From Rheinheimera riviphila (GTDB lineage Bacteria; Pseudomonadota; Gammaproteobacteria; Enterobacterales; Alteromonadaceae), in contig NZ_SACS01000001.1 in NCBI RefSeq assembly GCF_004005945.1, positions 248,001-312,000 on the forward strand: a stretch of DNA of 64,000 nt, read 5' to 3'. Both the position numbers and the translations under genes were made by a program. Below the pieces are notes generated by a model. The model saw nothing but the letters and a program-made list of their open reading frames with translations, searched no databases and had not been told where the DNA came from. Positions 45,701-53,758 of this stretch are shown here, piece by piece. Position 1 is the stretch's first letter. Each line of letters opens with the position of its first letter.

Positions 45701-46236
45701 TAGGCATTGGACTCGCAATCAGTCAACGCATCAGCTTGTTGCTGCAACATCCGCTGACCTTAACATCGACGCTGGGGCGTGGTAGTTGTTTTGCCGTAGA
45801 GCTGCCAATCACCACCCAACAAACCAGCACGCCGCAAAGCACACGCTTGCCGGAACCTGGCGCGAACTTCGCTGGTAAACGGATTTTGCTATTGGATAAC
45901 GAACCGCAACTGTTAAACGCTGTGGCCGAATTGCTGCGCAGCTGGCAATGTGAAGTGTTGGCGATGAGTCAGCCCAGCGAGGCCATTGCGTTATTGCAAC
46001 AAGGCCCGGCTCCGGATTTACTACTGTTTGATTATCATCTGGACCAAGGCGCTACCGGCGTCGAGGTTGCTACGCAGCTACAGCAACATTTTGGCGTGCA
46101 ATGCCCGGTCGTGATCCACTCGGCCGATCAACAACAACAAACCCGCGATCACGCGCTCAATGCCGGTTTTCACTTTATGCTCAAACCGCTAAAAGCAGCG
46201 ACGTTAAAAAGATTGCTGCAACGGCTGTTGCGCTAA
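42703..46236 (+). CDS. SSS-domain hybrid sensor histidine kinase, CrbS-like
   Basis: A 1177-residue membrane sensor. Residues about 1-490 form a sodium:solute symporter-like domain with 12-13 helices (YCTSWAFYGVTAQAAVNGWW, RITSVADFIATRFGHS, PRQFHVNFVE). A PAS domain follows near 640-770, then a glutamine-rich coiled coil (about 775-825). The phosphoacceptor His826 is in FFAAASHDLLQPFNAAALF. The ATPase domain shows NLVSNAIRYTNSGK, HDTGVGID and GLGIGLAISQR. A C-terminal receiver has Asp1110 in LLLFDYHLD. This layout matches CrbS, which with CrbR controls acetate use (acs) in Vibrio and Pseudomonas. It may sense a small carboxylate. A NarL-type regulator lies 6.8 kb away at 53018. An AGG lies 10 bases before the ATG; a second in-frame ATG follows six codons later. 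Confidence 0.9.
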   Translation: MIQAPPMILSQGHIGLGTIAALSLLYLVVLYSVGRLGRRITGHHPLAPWVFSFALAIYCTSWAFYGVTAQAAVNGWWIPPTYIGSLLLFWFGFGLIARIAIACRRYRITSVADFIATRFGHSRLLAVLTTLIVLTAVIPYIALQLQAVSTSINALVVRGDNLHWYQDTGLYVSLWLAVFAMLFVGRSAKAHQPNPGLMTAIAFESLVKLLALLSVGIFVCWGLFDGIGSIFSQAATHQAVNQLQQQALPTSVYWIHVLLGFVATLCLPRQFHVNFVEIQHLRHLHLSRLVFPIYLLLMSVFTLPIALAGLMLLGPDANIDLVVLQLPLSANRTDMALLAYLGGFSAATSMVIVATVVLGIMITNDLLTPLIYRQQQPVDGSPRIKIATLRRISMLTVLALGYLYYRWIGTETGLAQLGLMAFALIAQLSPALILGLTSRKVNRQGAIAGLSSGAMLWAYILLLPELARAGLLNWDWLTQGPFAVSWLAPTALFGGQFDNVSLGVLLSLSVNVAMLLLVSQLSNTRVGEWLESGRFLRRSLKTEIVPVPQLTVQDCYLLVRRFAGEREARQLLQRYLKTSDPALDKLAAPNLLQGVERSLAAVVGGASMRLLLNAASKNSQLPLESVARFVDEASQVFLFNQALLRATIDNISMGISVVDADLRILAWNQRYLEMFAYPPGLVEVGKPVAELIRYNAERGWFTQAATPGAAAEPMLDPQAMSQEINKRLNFLRQGSSYKFQRRQPDGRVFEMQGNPLPGGGFVTTYSDVSSFIEVQQELEQSNDTLEQRVLSRTSELELLNQQLAQAKQQLEEQTTSKNRFFAAASHDLLQPFNAAALFCGLIREQANDDNVRDLSKNLAASLNSAEELLASILELTKLDSGVVRAQPGPVALRQILDQIAREAALLAGDKGLQFHYRPSQLNVLTDERLLRRVVQNLVSNAIRYTNSGKILLGVRRCRDATGKPALRIEVHDTGVGIDEAVQGQIFQEFQQGPQADHKGLGIGLAISQRISLLLQHPLTLTSTLGRGSCFAVELPITTQQTSTPQSTRLPEPGANFAGKRILLLDNEPQLLNAVAELLRSWQCEVLAMSQPSEAIALLQQGPAPDLLLFDYHLDQGATGVEVATQLQQHFGVQCPVVIHSADQQQQTRDHALNAGFHFMLKPLKAATLKRLLQRLLR

Positions 46237-46627
46237 TGAAGATGGACATATACCCGTCATCCTTGAAGATTCGGGGTTGTTGCCTTCGCTCGTTCGCCCC
46301 AGTCACATAGGACAACTATGCTCCTGGGGTCTCACTCTCTCGTCGCCTACCCGAATCTTCAATGATTTTGGGTATATACCCAAGCAACCTGAAGATGCGT
46401 TTTCAGCGCTGCGTCACGGAAGCGAATGTCGCACAGTACCGCAACTTCCTTCGGACGGGCAATTTCAAAGTTCCAATTAAAAAAAATAACTAGACGTAAT
46501 CCACAAGGAACCTAACAATATCGCGTTGAAGTCAGTGAAAATTTCTGTTTCGCAACGAACGATGCGGCAATCAATCATTTAATCTTTGAGCTGACGTGTA
46601 CCCAATTATCAGCAACCGGGATCCTCC
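46237..46627. other. Intergenic region with ERIC element and a second ERIC-like end
   Basis: 391 bp without a gene. A full ERIC element covers 46249-46376. Immediately next to it, sharing TATA, another ERIC-type terminus reads TATACCCAAGCAACCTGAAG (from 46375), suggesting a truncated neighbour. The remaining 200 bp hold no recognisable feature. Confidence 0.6.
46249..46376. repeat. ERIC element, full length (copy B)
   Basis: A 128-bp palindrome in the orientation opposite to the other three, with CGCCCCAGTCACATAGG then GCTCCTGGGG as the core and TATACCC / GGGTATA ends. It follows the CrbS-like gene by 12 bp. Confidence 0.9.
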
Positions 46628-48529
46628 ATGCGCCATGATATTCAGGGACTGCGGGCCATCGCAGTACTGGCAGTAGTCATTTTTCATATCGTCCCTTATA
46701 GCCTGACCGGCGGGTATCTGGGTGTTGATATGTTCTTTGTTATTTCCGGTTACGTGATCAGTCTGAAAATACACAACGAAGTAAAACTACAAAAATTTCA
46801 CCTGCTGGATTTTTACCTACATCGGTTGAAACGATTGCTACCGGCCTTATTCGTGCTATTAGTCGTTACAACAATGTTGGCTCTAATCATTTTGCTACCG
46901 TTTGAACTTCGGCAATTTTCGATGAATTTGGTGGGGTCACTTTTTTTCGTCACCAATTTTATGCTGATGACTCAGGATGGTTATTTTGATCAGTCTTCCG
47001 AAAACAACCCATTATTGCATTTATGGTCATTAGCTGTTGAAGAACATTATTACCTGTTTTTCCCACTGTTTTTTATCTGGCTGCTGAGAAAACCGATCTA
47101 TGCTCAAGTTTTATTGCTGCTGTTACTGACCTTTATTTTCTTTGCTGCCGGAGTATGGTGGGTTTTCTTCGACCGGGATGTAGCATTTTATTTATCACCA
47201 TTGCGGTTTTATCAGTTTTTAGCAGGTGTGATCTGTGCTTGCTACCTCCCCGCTTTGACTACTCCGTCTAAATTCCGATCGGCTCTGGCAATCAGTAGTC
47301 TCGTTACTCTGGTCGCTTGTTTCTGGTTTTACAATAAAGCGACGCCATCCCCTGGCTGGCCATCGTTAATCCCCACGATTGCAACAATGCTGCTGCTTTA
47401 CTGCGCACATCAAAGTGCAATTCTGAATCTGCTGCTAAGTAACCGGATGATGGTCATTTTAGGAAACGCTTCATACTCCATTTATCTGTGGCACTGGCCA
47501 ATTATCGTTTATTACAAGCTCGCCATCACGGCACAAATCAACTTGGCAAAAGTGTTCCTGCTGCTATTTCTGTCAATCTTCGTCGGTTATTTAAGCTGGT
47601 ATTTCATCGAACAACCATTTCGCAATCGTGGACGGCTTGCCGGTAAACACCTTTATCGAGCCCCAAGAGTCATCGGGTGCTGTTGTTTCGCTGCACTCTT
47701 TGTGCTGGCCTTTCTGATCTATCTGCAGCAAGGTTTTCCGCAACGATTCAGCGCAGAACAAGTGCGGTTTGCGTCTTTCCTGAATTACGACAGTAGCGAC
47801 TACCGGCGTCAGCAGTGTTTTTTAACCAACGCGTCCACCAGCTTTTTAGAATTTAATACTGAAAGCTGTCTGACATTATCCGATGAAAAACCTAATGTGT
47901 TGCTGGTCGGTGACAGCCACTCCGCTCATCTTTATAGTGCGTTCCAACAACTTTTCCCACAGGTCAATGTACTCCAGGTTTCTGCATCGGGCTGTAAACC
48001 ACTGATCCCCCTTACAGGCCGGAAACATTGCGTCGGCCTGATGGAGTGGTTATATCATCAACAGCTAAATTCAGGGTTGTCTGTTGATGGCATCGTGTTA
48101 GCGGCCTTGTGGAACAAAGATGATCTACAAAAAATGCAGCAGACGGTAACATTGTTAAAAACCTATGCACCAGTATTTGTCGTAGGTCCAAGTATTCAGT
48201 ATTCACAGGCGTTACCAAGACTATTGAGTAATTACCCTCCGGTGCAACTTGCACAACAATTCAGTAATTATCAAAAAATAAAGCGGCTAGATAGTGATTA
48301 TCAGGCTGAAATTCCAGCGATGGGAGCGGGTTACATATCGCTCTATCAGCAGCTATGCCCGAACGATCAATGCCATACGTTGACTGCCAGCCAAATACCT
48401 GTGCAGTGGGATACCAGTCATTTTACCAAGCCCGGAGCCATGATGCTGGTTCAACCAGCGTTTAGTTCGATGGTTGAGCAAGTTAGCCAGCACGGACTCC
48501 GCACTACAATACAAGCTACGCCCAAATAA
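46628..48529 (+). CDS. Acyltransferase-3 / SGNH fusion protein (OafA-like)
   Basis: A 633-residue envelope acyltransferase. Residues 1 to about 365 form the acyltransferase-3 domain with about ten to eleven helices (MRHDIQGLRAIAVLAVVIFH, GGYLGVDMFFVISGYVIS, NPLLHLWSLAVEEHYYLFFP). The C-terminal periplasmic part is an SGNH hydrolase-like domain, with GDSHSAHL carrying the serine and WDTSHFTKPGA the Asp-His pair. Such fusions O-acetylate lipopolysaccharide, peptidoglycan or exopolysaccharide. The gene looks more A/T-rich than its neighbours and is isolated between repeats, hinting at separate acquisition. The acceptor glycan is unknown. Confidence 0.9.
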   Translation: MRHDIQGLRAIAVLAVVIFHIVPYSLTGGYLGVDMFFVISGYVISLKIHNEVKLQKFHLLDFYLHRLKRLLPALFVLLVVTTMLALIILLPFELRQFSMNLVGSLFFVTNFMLMTQDGYFDQSSENNPLLHLWSLAVEEHYYLFFPLFFIWLLRKPIYAQVLLLLLLTFIFFAAGVWWVFFDRDVAFYLSPLRFYQFLAGVICACYLPALTTPSKFRSALAISSLVTLVACFWFYNKATPSPGWPSLIPTIATMLLLYCAHQSAILNLLLSNRMMVILGNASYSIYLWHWPIIVYYKLAITAQINLAKVFLLLFLSIFVGYLSWYFIEQPFRNRGRLAGKHLYRAPRVIGCCCFAALFVLAFLIYLQQGFPQRFSAEQVRFASFLNYDSSDYRRQQCFLTNASTSFLEFNTESCLTLSDEKPNVLLVGDSHSAHLYSAFQQLFPQVNVLQVSASGCKPLIPLTGRKHCVGLMEWLYHQQLNSGLSVDGIVLAALWNKDDLQKMQQTVTLLKTYAPVFVVGPSIQYSQALPRLLSNYPPVQLAQQFSNYQKIKRLDSDYQAEIPAMGAGYISLYQQLCPNDQCHTLTASQIPVQWDTSHFTKPGAMMLVQPAFSSMVEQVSQHGLRTTIQATPK

Positions 48530-48782
48530 TTACAAATGTCTGGGTGTAGCAGCAACTAGTTTTGCTAAGCGGGTATATAAGGTTATTTGTCGGGAAGCGA
48601 GCATCGCAATATGCCAATTTAGCTTTTAACATTCCACCAGCATAAAAGCCTTTAAATGCATGTTTACATTGCAATCTGCCTCGCAAAAACACTGATAGAA
48701 CGCTTCGTTTTAAGCGAAAGGTCGATGAAGATGTTACTCTGAATATTCTCGCCCTCGCTTTGTTCGCCGCAGGAGCTTTTTG
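48530..48782. other. Intergenic region before the AI-2E-family permease gene
   Basis: 253 bp with no gene or clear repeat. It should contain the permease promoter. I see no strong hairpin or operator. Confidence 0.5.
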
Positions 48783-49859
48783 ATGTCACAAATTGTCAGC
48801 AATACCGCTATTAGCCGTGCTTTATTAGTGCTTATTCTGGCGGCCGGGGTGTTTTTCTTTATTGGTTTTCTGGTGCCGGTACTGGCTGCGCTGATCATCT
48901 GTTTTGCCAGTTGGCCGCTATTTTCAAGGTTAAAACACTATTGCCGCGAGAGCTCAATGCTGGCAGCCACTGTTGCGCTGATCCTGATGGTGATTGGTCT
49001 GGTGATCCCGCTGGCGTTGGTATTTTCGTATGCGATGGACGAAATTCGTGGCTGGATTTTCTGGCTGACCAGCGTCAATGAATATGGCTCGCCGGTGCCT
49101 GCCTGGATCAACGCCCTGCCCTGGGTTGGTGAAACCCTGGCCGAACAATGGCAATTGTATTTGGGCCAGCCGCATCAGCTCGGACAAGTCATCAGTATGA
49201 TTAGCGGCGAGCAACTCGGTGGCATTTCACGTTGGGTGCTGACCTTTGGCTGGAACACTGCCGGTTTATTCCTAACTTTGTTGTTTATGCTGATCACCTT
49301 ATTTTTCCTTTATAAAGACGGTGAGCGCCTGGCTTGTCAGCTCGATACCGTCGGCGAGCGGATTTTACCCAGTCGCTGGAATCGTTTTTCCCGTGTGGTG
49401 CCGGCAACGGTCAGCTCGACGGTCATTGGCATGACCATTATCGCCATTGGTGAAGGATTGGTGCTCGGTACCGCATATTGGATTGCCGGCGTGCCGTCGC
49501 CGGTGGCTTTTGGCGTCCTGACCGGCTTTATGGCATTGATCCCGGGCGGTGCGCCGCTGGCCTTTACGTTGCTTTCGGTGTATCTGGTGGGCACCGGCGA
49601 TTTGACCGCGGGTGTGGGCTTATTTTTATGGGGCAGTATCGAGCTGTTTATTGTCGATAAAACCATCAGGCCCAACCTGGTTGGCGGCCCGGTGAAACTG
49701 CCATTTTTACCGACCTTTTTTGGCCTGATCGGCGGTGTGCAAACCATGGGCATGGTCGGGTTATTTATTGGCCCGGTGTTAATGGCTTTGCTGGTGGCGA
49801 TTTGGCGGGAATGGCTACATGAAGAAGATGATCCCGCAGCGCAGGTTTTAACTGATTAA
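48783..49859 (+). CDS. AI-2E-family transporter (PerM/YdiK-like permease)
   Basis: A 358-residue permease with about eight helices of the AI-2E/PerM family. Characteristic segments are FFIGFLVPVLAALIICFASWPL, TLFFLYKDGERL and TGFMALIPGGAPLAFTLLS, then WGSIELFIVDKTIRPNLVGGPVKLP as separate stretches. The substrate is undetermined; the family name does not prove AI-2 export. AGGAG lies seven bases before the ATG at 48783; a TTG one codon earlier is not needed. Confidence 0.87.
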   Translation: MSQIVSNTAISRALLVLILAAGVFFFIGFLVPVLAALIICFASWPLFSRLKHYCRESSMLAATVALILMVIGLVIPLALVFSYAMDEIRGWIFWLTSVNEYGSPVPAWINALPWVGETLAEQWQLYLGQPHQLGQVISMISGEQLGGISRWVLTFGWNTAGLFLTLLFMLITLFFLYKDGERLACQLDTVGERILPSRWNRFSRVVPATVSSTVIGMTIIAIGEGLVLGTAYWIAGVPSPVAFGVLTGFMALIPGGAPLAFTLLSVYLVGTGDLTAGVGLFLWGSIELFIVDKTIRPNLVGGPVKLPFLPTFFGLIGGVQTMGMVGLFIGPVLMALLVAIWREWLHEEDDPAAQVLTD

Positions 49860-50005
49860 CTGTCAGGTATATTCGATTTTATCTTATGAGCACTCGTCAG
49901 GTACTATGGCCTTGTTCCGTAACTTGCTGATCGCTGCTGCAGTTTCACAGTTCTGCAGCAGAATTTATCAGACACTGACGTACGAGCACTGGTGATGTAG
50001 TAGCG

Positions 50006-50133
50006 TATACCCAAAATCATTGGAGATTCGGGTAGGCGGCAACTGAACGAAGCCCCAGGAGCATAGCTGTTCTATGTGACTGGGGTTCGTGAAGGCGGCC
50101 AACCCCCCCTAATCTTCAAGGATGAAGGGTATA
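50006..50133. repeat. ERIC element, full length (copy C)
   Basis: A 128-bp palindrome with the core GCCCCAGGAGCATAGC then TGTGACTGGGG and ends TATACCC / GGGTATA. It lies between the AI-2E-family gene and its probable terminator. Confidence 0.9.
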
Positions 50134-50151
50134 TCCATCACAAGGCTTTTT

Positions 50152-50180
50152 GCCCCGCCCACTGTGCCGGGGCTTTTTTT
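50152..50180 (+). terminator. Plus-strand intrinsic terminator
   Basis: The stem GCCCCG / CGGGGC with a ten-base loop is followed by seven T residues (50174-50180). It is oriented to stop transcripts from the AI-2E-family permease gene about 290 bp upstream. Confidence 0.75.
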
Positions 50181-50210
50181 ATGCTGCTTTTTAAAACCTT
50201 TTCTTCGGTT

Positions 50211-50681
50211 TTAGTCTTCACTATCTTGGCGGAATTTCAGCTGCACGCCTTTGATAAAGTTGCGTAACACCTGATCCTGACAAGCGCGGAAATGGTGATG
50301 ATCCGGCCGGCGGAAAAATGCGCTCAGTTCGTGTTTGCTTAAGCGAAAATCTGACAGTAACAACAACGCCAGAATATCTTCATCTTTTAAATCCAACGCG
50401 ATTTTCAGTTTTCGAAACACAATGTTGTGATTCAGTTTTTGCTCTGGTTCTGGTTGTGGACCATCTTTGCGACCACGTTTTTCGATAATCAGACCATTCA
50501 GAAATATCGCCAACTCAGGATCGGCAATCGCGACAAAAGCAGCGTCATCGTCTTTTTTCAGCCAGTCACTGATTTGGGCGCGGCTGACTTCAAGGCCACC
50601 GTGCGCAAAAATCTTGATCATCGTACTGTCGTTAAAATCAAAGGCGTAACGCAGCCGGCGTAAAGTCTGGTTATTGGTCAC
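50211..50681 (-). CDS. yehS: DUF1456-family protein YehS
   Basis: A 156-residue protein, the same length as E. coli YehS. Two similar halves each contain the family signature, seen here as LRRLRYAFDFNDSTMIKIF and FRKLKIALDLKDEDILALL, with FLNGLIIEKRGRKDG in the middle and RRPDHHHFRACQDQVLRNF near the end. The start is a GTG at 50681 with AGGATATC eight bases upstream; the frame extends to another GTG at 50705 without a ribosome site. The biochemical function of the family is unknown. Confidence 0.9.
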   Translation of the reverse strand: MTNNQTLRRLRYAFDFNDSTMIKIFAHGGLEVSRAQISDWLKKDDDAAFVAIADPELAIFLNGLIIEKRGRKDGPQPEPEQKLNHNIVFRKLKIALDLKDEDILALLLLSDFRLSKHELSAFFRRPDHHHFRACQDQVLRNFIKGVQLKFRQDSED

Positions 50682-50911
50682 AACGATATCCTGAAAAGGG
50701 TGCACTGCAATATTGCAGTGACGAAGTCAAAAAACAGCTGACACTGTAGCAGATTTTCAGCTGAAAATCCGCGCTGCTGTGCCTTCGGTTCAGCTTGAAT
50801 AAGGCGCAGCACTTAAGTTCAACATCACCCCCCCGGCATAACTAAAGGCTGACGGCGCGCTCTTCCATGCTATAGTCGGCAACAGAAGGTTATTTGTTGC
50901 AGGTGTTGTTG

Positions 50912-51388
50912 TTGAAAAAAATCGCTGTGTTTGTGGATGTACAAAACATCTATTACACCTGTCGCCAGGCTTATGGCAGACAGTTTAACTACCGTCGTTT
51001 CTGGCAACAATTGCAGCATCAGGGCGATATTGTACAGGCGACTGCTTATGCCATTGACAGAGCGGATGACCAACAACGTAAGTTTCAGGACGCCCTGCGC
51101 CACATCGGTTTTACCGTTAAACTGAAACCATTTATTCAGCGCAGCGATGGCAGCGCCAAGGGCGATTGGGATGTCGGCATCACCATTGATGTGCTGCAAC
51201 AAGCTGAAGCAGTTGATGAAATTGTGTTGTTGTCTGGTGATGGTGATTTTGACTTATTGCTACAGGCCATCCGCCAACGTTTTCAATGCAAAAGCACTGT
51301 GTATGGCGTACCTGGCCTGACAGCACATGCGCTTATTAATAGCGCCGATAGTTATCAGCCAATTGCCGACGATCTGTTAGGTGGCTGA
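50912..51388 (+). CDS. NYN-domain (LabA/DUF88-like) protein
   Basis: A 158-residue PIN-like NYN protein, a family of putative metal-dependent RNases. The acidic active-site residues are in KKIAVFVDVQNIYY, KGDWDVGITIDVL and EIVLLSGDGDFDLLLQAI. No ATG is available at the 5' end: the choices are TTG codons at 50894, 50897, 50909 or 50912 and a GTG at 50903. The TTG at 50912 has AGGTG six bases upstream and places the protein start where the family starts. The 3' end overlaps the convergent diguanylate cyclase gene by 12 bp. Confidence 0.83.
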   Translation: MKKIAVFVDVQNIYYTCRQAYGRQFNYRRFWQQLQHQGDIVQATAYAIDRADDQQRKFQDALRHIGFTVKLKPFIQRSDGSAKGDWDVGITIDVLQQAEAVDEIVLLSGDGDFDLLLQAIRQRFQCKSTVYGVPGLTAHALINSADSYQPIADDLLGG

Positions 51389-52870
51389 CGGCACCACAGC
51401 TTCGGCATAAAGCTGCACCTGATCCCGCCCTTGTTGCTTGGCCTGGTACAGCGCTTTATCTGCCTGCGCGAATAAGCTGCTGTAGTCCTGGCCCGGTTGA
51501 TACTGACTGACGCCAAAACTGGCGCTGATCTGGGTTAAATCGGCAATCCTGACCAGCCGTAACTGCGCCAGGATCCGCCCGGCAATCAACGCGGCAGCTT
51601 CGGCACTGGTATCGGGTAACAACAGCACAAACTCATCGCCACCATAACGCGCCAGCAAATCGCTGGGACGCAAATAGTGCCGGGTGATCTGGCAGACAGT
51701 GGCCAACGCCTGATCGCCAACTTGATGGCCATATGCGTCGTTAATCTGTTTAAAGTGATCAACATCAAATAACACCAGCGACAGCGGTAAACCGGTGTGC
51801 TGATGCCGCAAAATCTCCAGACCGGCTTGTTGTTCCAGCCATTCGCGGGTGGCGGTTTGGGTCAGGCTGTCGGTAAACGCCACTTGCCGTAGCCGGATGT
51901 TGTCTTCAATCAGCGCCGGTAACGACAGACCAAATAAGGTGTTGGCGGCAATCACCGTCACCGCAAACTGGTACACCATCACAAATTCCATCAAACCAAA
52001 CAAATGCACCCAAAGCACAATCAGCGTACTGCTGATGGCGACGCTGATCACATTCACAAAAGCAGATTCGGTGCAGGCAAGCCACATATGCGGGATCAGC
52101 AGAAAAAAGATCGCAAAGGCACTATTGGCCGAATGGGTCAGTTTGACCAGGAACATCACTGCCGTCAGCAAGGCAATATTGAGCAGGATTTTGACACTGA
52201 CCCGTCGGCTCCAACGCAGTTGTTGCAGCCCGGCGACATCGGTTAAGCGAAACAACGCCGAAGGTTTAAACCGCGTCAGCACCGCAAACAGCAAAGGGGC
52301 AATTACCACCACCCCAGCTAAATCGCCAATCCAGAACGGCAACCAGGTGCTTTCAACCTGACTGAATGGCAACATCCGGCACAGCACCAGCTGCACGATT
52401 ACCAGCACCGAAGCAGCCAAGGCACTGCCAGCGGCGATGAGTAAAAATTGCAGCACCAGTTTTGGAAAGTGCCGTTGCCCCCGACTTGCCAGCACCCGCA
52501 ATAACCAGGCACCAACACCATAGGGTAGGATATGCGCGAGCCCAAACAGCAAACCGGCTTGCAGCGTTTGATTAAAATTCAGGGGTAACTGATATAACTG
52601 CACGCTAAAAAAGGTAATCAGCACACATGCGATCAGCAGTGCCGGAATTGCCCGCAGTCCTAGCACTAACATTGCAGCGAACGTCAGACCAGCACTTGGA
52701 AACCAGACACTGGCATGTTCGGTATATTCGACTAACCGGCCACACTGCCAGACCAATAACCATAACAATAACAAAGCCAGATCTCGGCACAGCGCCGACC
52801 GCTGCAATAACTGCATCAATCTTCCGGACTGGGAATTCGCTGCTACCGCTGGTTCTGCGTTACCGCTCAT
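51377..52870 (-). CDS. MASE1-GGDEF diguanylate cyclase
   Basis: A 497-residue membrane enzyme making cyclic di-GMP. The N-terminal MASE1 sensory domain has eight or more helices (residues about 20-310), including EHASVWFPSAGLTFAAMLVL. The GGDEF domain (about 325-490) has VLFDVDHFKQINDAYGHQVGD as separate blocks and the intact active site RYGGDEFVLLL. An inhibitory-site RxxD (RPSD) lies five residues before GGDEF, so product feedback is likely. The ligand of MASE1 is unknown. The ATG at 52870 is preferred over an in-frame TTG at 52882. Confidence 0.93.
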   Translation of the reverse strand: MSGNAEPAVAANSQSGRLMQLLQRSALCRDLALLLLWLLVWQCGRLVEYTEHASVWFPSAGLTFAAMLVLGLRAIPALLIACVLITFFSVQLYQLPLNFNQTLQAGLLFGLAHILPYGVGAWLLRVLASRGQRHFPKLVLQFLLIAAGSALAASVLVIVQLVLCRMLPFSQVESTWLPFWIGDLAGVVVIAPLLFAVLTRFKPSALFRLTDVAGLQQLRWSRRVSVKILLNIALLTAVMFLVKLTHSANSAFAIFFLLIPHMWLACTESAFVNVISVAISSTLIVLWVHLFGLMEFVMVYQFAVTVIAANTLFGLSLPALIEDNIRLRQVAFTDSLTQTATREWLEQQAGLEILRHQHTGLPLSLVLFDVDHFKQINDAYGHQVGDQALATVCQITRHYLRPSDLLARYGGDEFVLLLPDTSAEAAALIAGRILAQLRLVRIADLTQISASFGVSQYQPGQDYSSLFAQADKALYQAKQQGRDQVQLYAEAVVPSAT

Positions 52871-53017
52871 CACAAATTTCAACCTACCACAAAAATCAGG
52901 AGGCGGACTTAGGCCCGCTAAAAACCTACCTTAGCAGCTAATGCCGCAGACAGTGAACCCTTTAGTAGAAATTTCATCCGCGATTGAGCCGGGTCTTTTA
53001 CGACCAGCGAACAGCCG

Positions 53018-53665
53018 TTAGAGGTTGTCCGGCAGTTTTAGTTTTTCAAATAAAATACCGGCCAAAGTGCGGTTATTGACTTCCAGTTTGCGCAAAATCG
53101 CCGACACATGTTGCTTAACGGTGGTTTCCTGCACATTCATTTCATAGGCGATTTGTTTATTCAGCAAGCCATCGGCAATCATCTTCAGCACCCGAAATTG
53201 CTGTGGGGTCAGCTGTTCCAGGCGACTGGCAAAATCCTGGTCAATCAAATCTTTGGCCTGCGCCACGGCAGTTTGCAGTTCCGCCGGTAACCAGCGATCA
53301 CCGTTCAGCACCGCCGCCACCGCATCGGACAACACTTCCAGTGGTGCTGATTTAGGTAAATATGCAGCTGCGCCTAGTTGCAAGGCTTGTTTAATCACGG
53401 CGGGATCTTCAATCGCCGACACCATCAACACGCTGATATCCGGATATTCGGTACGAAGTGCGGTCAGGCCGGCAAAACCTTCGGCATCCGGTAGTTTTAA
53501 ATCCAGTAAAATCAGCTGGGTATCGGGGTTGGTGCGAAGCAGTGGCCACAGCTGCGCCATACTATGGGCCTGGAACAGCTCGGCCGAAGGTCCAAGAATA
53601 GTTTGCAACGCTTGTGACAGGGCAACACGAAACAGCGGGTGGTCGTCAGCAATAATGGCAATCAT
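53018..53665 (-). CDS. NarL/LuxR-family response regulator (CrbR-like candidate)
   Basis: A 215-residue two-component regulator. The receiver has the acidic pair D7-D8, phospho-site Asp55 in LILLDLKLPDAEG and a Lys in YLPKSA. The C-terminal LuxR helix-turn-helix reads TPQQFRVLKMIADGLLNKQI and YEMNVQETTVKQHVSAILRK. The closest fit in this window is as output partner of the CrbS-like kinase at 42703, which also feeds a NarL-type regulator in other bacteria. Pairing is inferred from type, not adjacency. It lies 93 bp downstream of the TonB receptor gene on the same strand. Confidence 0.88.
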   Translation of the reverse strand: MIAIIADDHPLFRVALSQALQTILGPSAELFQAHSMAQLWPLLRTNPDTQLILLDLKLPDAEGFAGLTALRTEYPDISVLMVSAIEDPAVIKQALQLGAAAYLPKSAPLEVLSDAVAAVLNGDRWLPAELQTAVAQAKDLIDQDFASRLEQLTPQQFRVLKMIADGLLNKQIAYEMNVQETTVKQHVSAILRKLEVNNRTLAGILFEKLKLPDNL

Positions 53666-53706
53666 CAGTGGCCGTCTGGTAAGTTCGGGACAACAAGCAT
53701 CATGAA

Positions 53707-53724
53707 CCGGGGCTCGTGCCCCGG
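53707..53724 (-). terminator. Stem-loop between the TonB receptor and the response regulator
   Basis: A 7-bp stem CCGGGGC / GCCCCGG with a TCGT tetraloop lies about 35 bp past the receptor stop. It lacks a T tract on the minus strand, so it is a weak terminator or a processing hairpin. Confidence 0.5.
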
Positions 53725-53758
53725 CAACATGTTTTTAGAACCGGTATTAAAACCAGTG

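Larger units (their letters stand above)
49860..50210. other. Intergenic region with ERIC element and terminator
   Basis: 351 bp with no gene. It contains ERIC copy C (50006-50133) and, 18 bp further, a plus-strand terminator (50152-50180). The first about 145 bp hold nothing recognisable. Confidence 0.65.
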
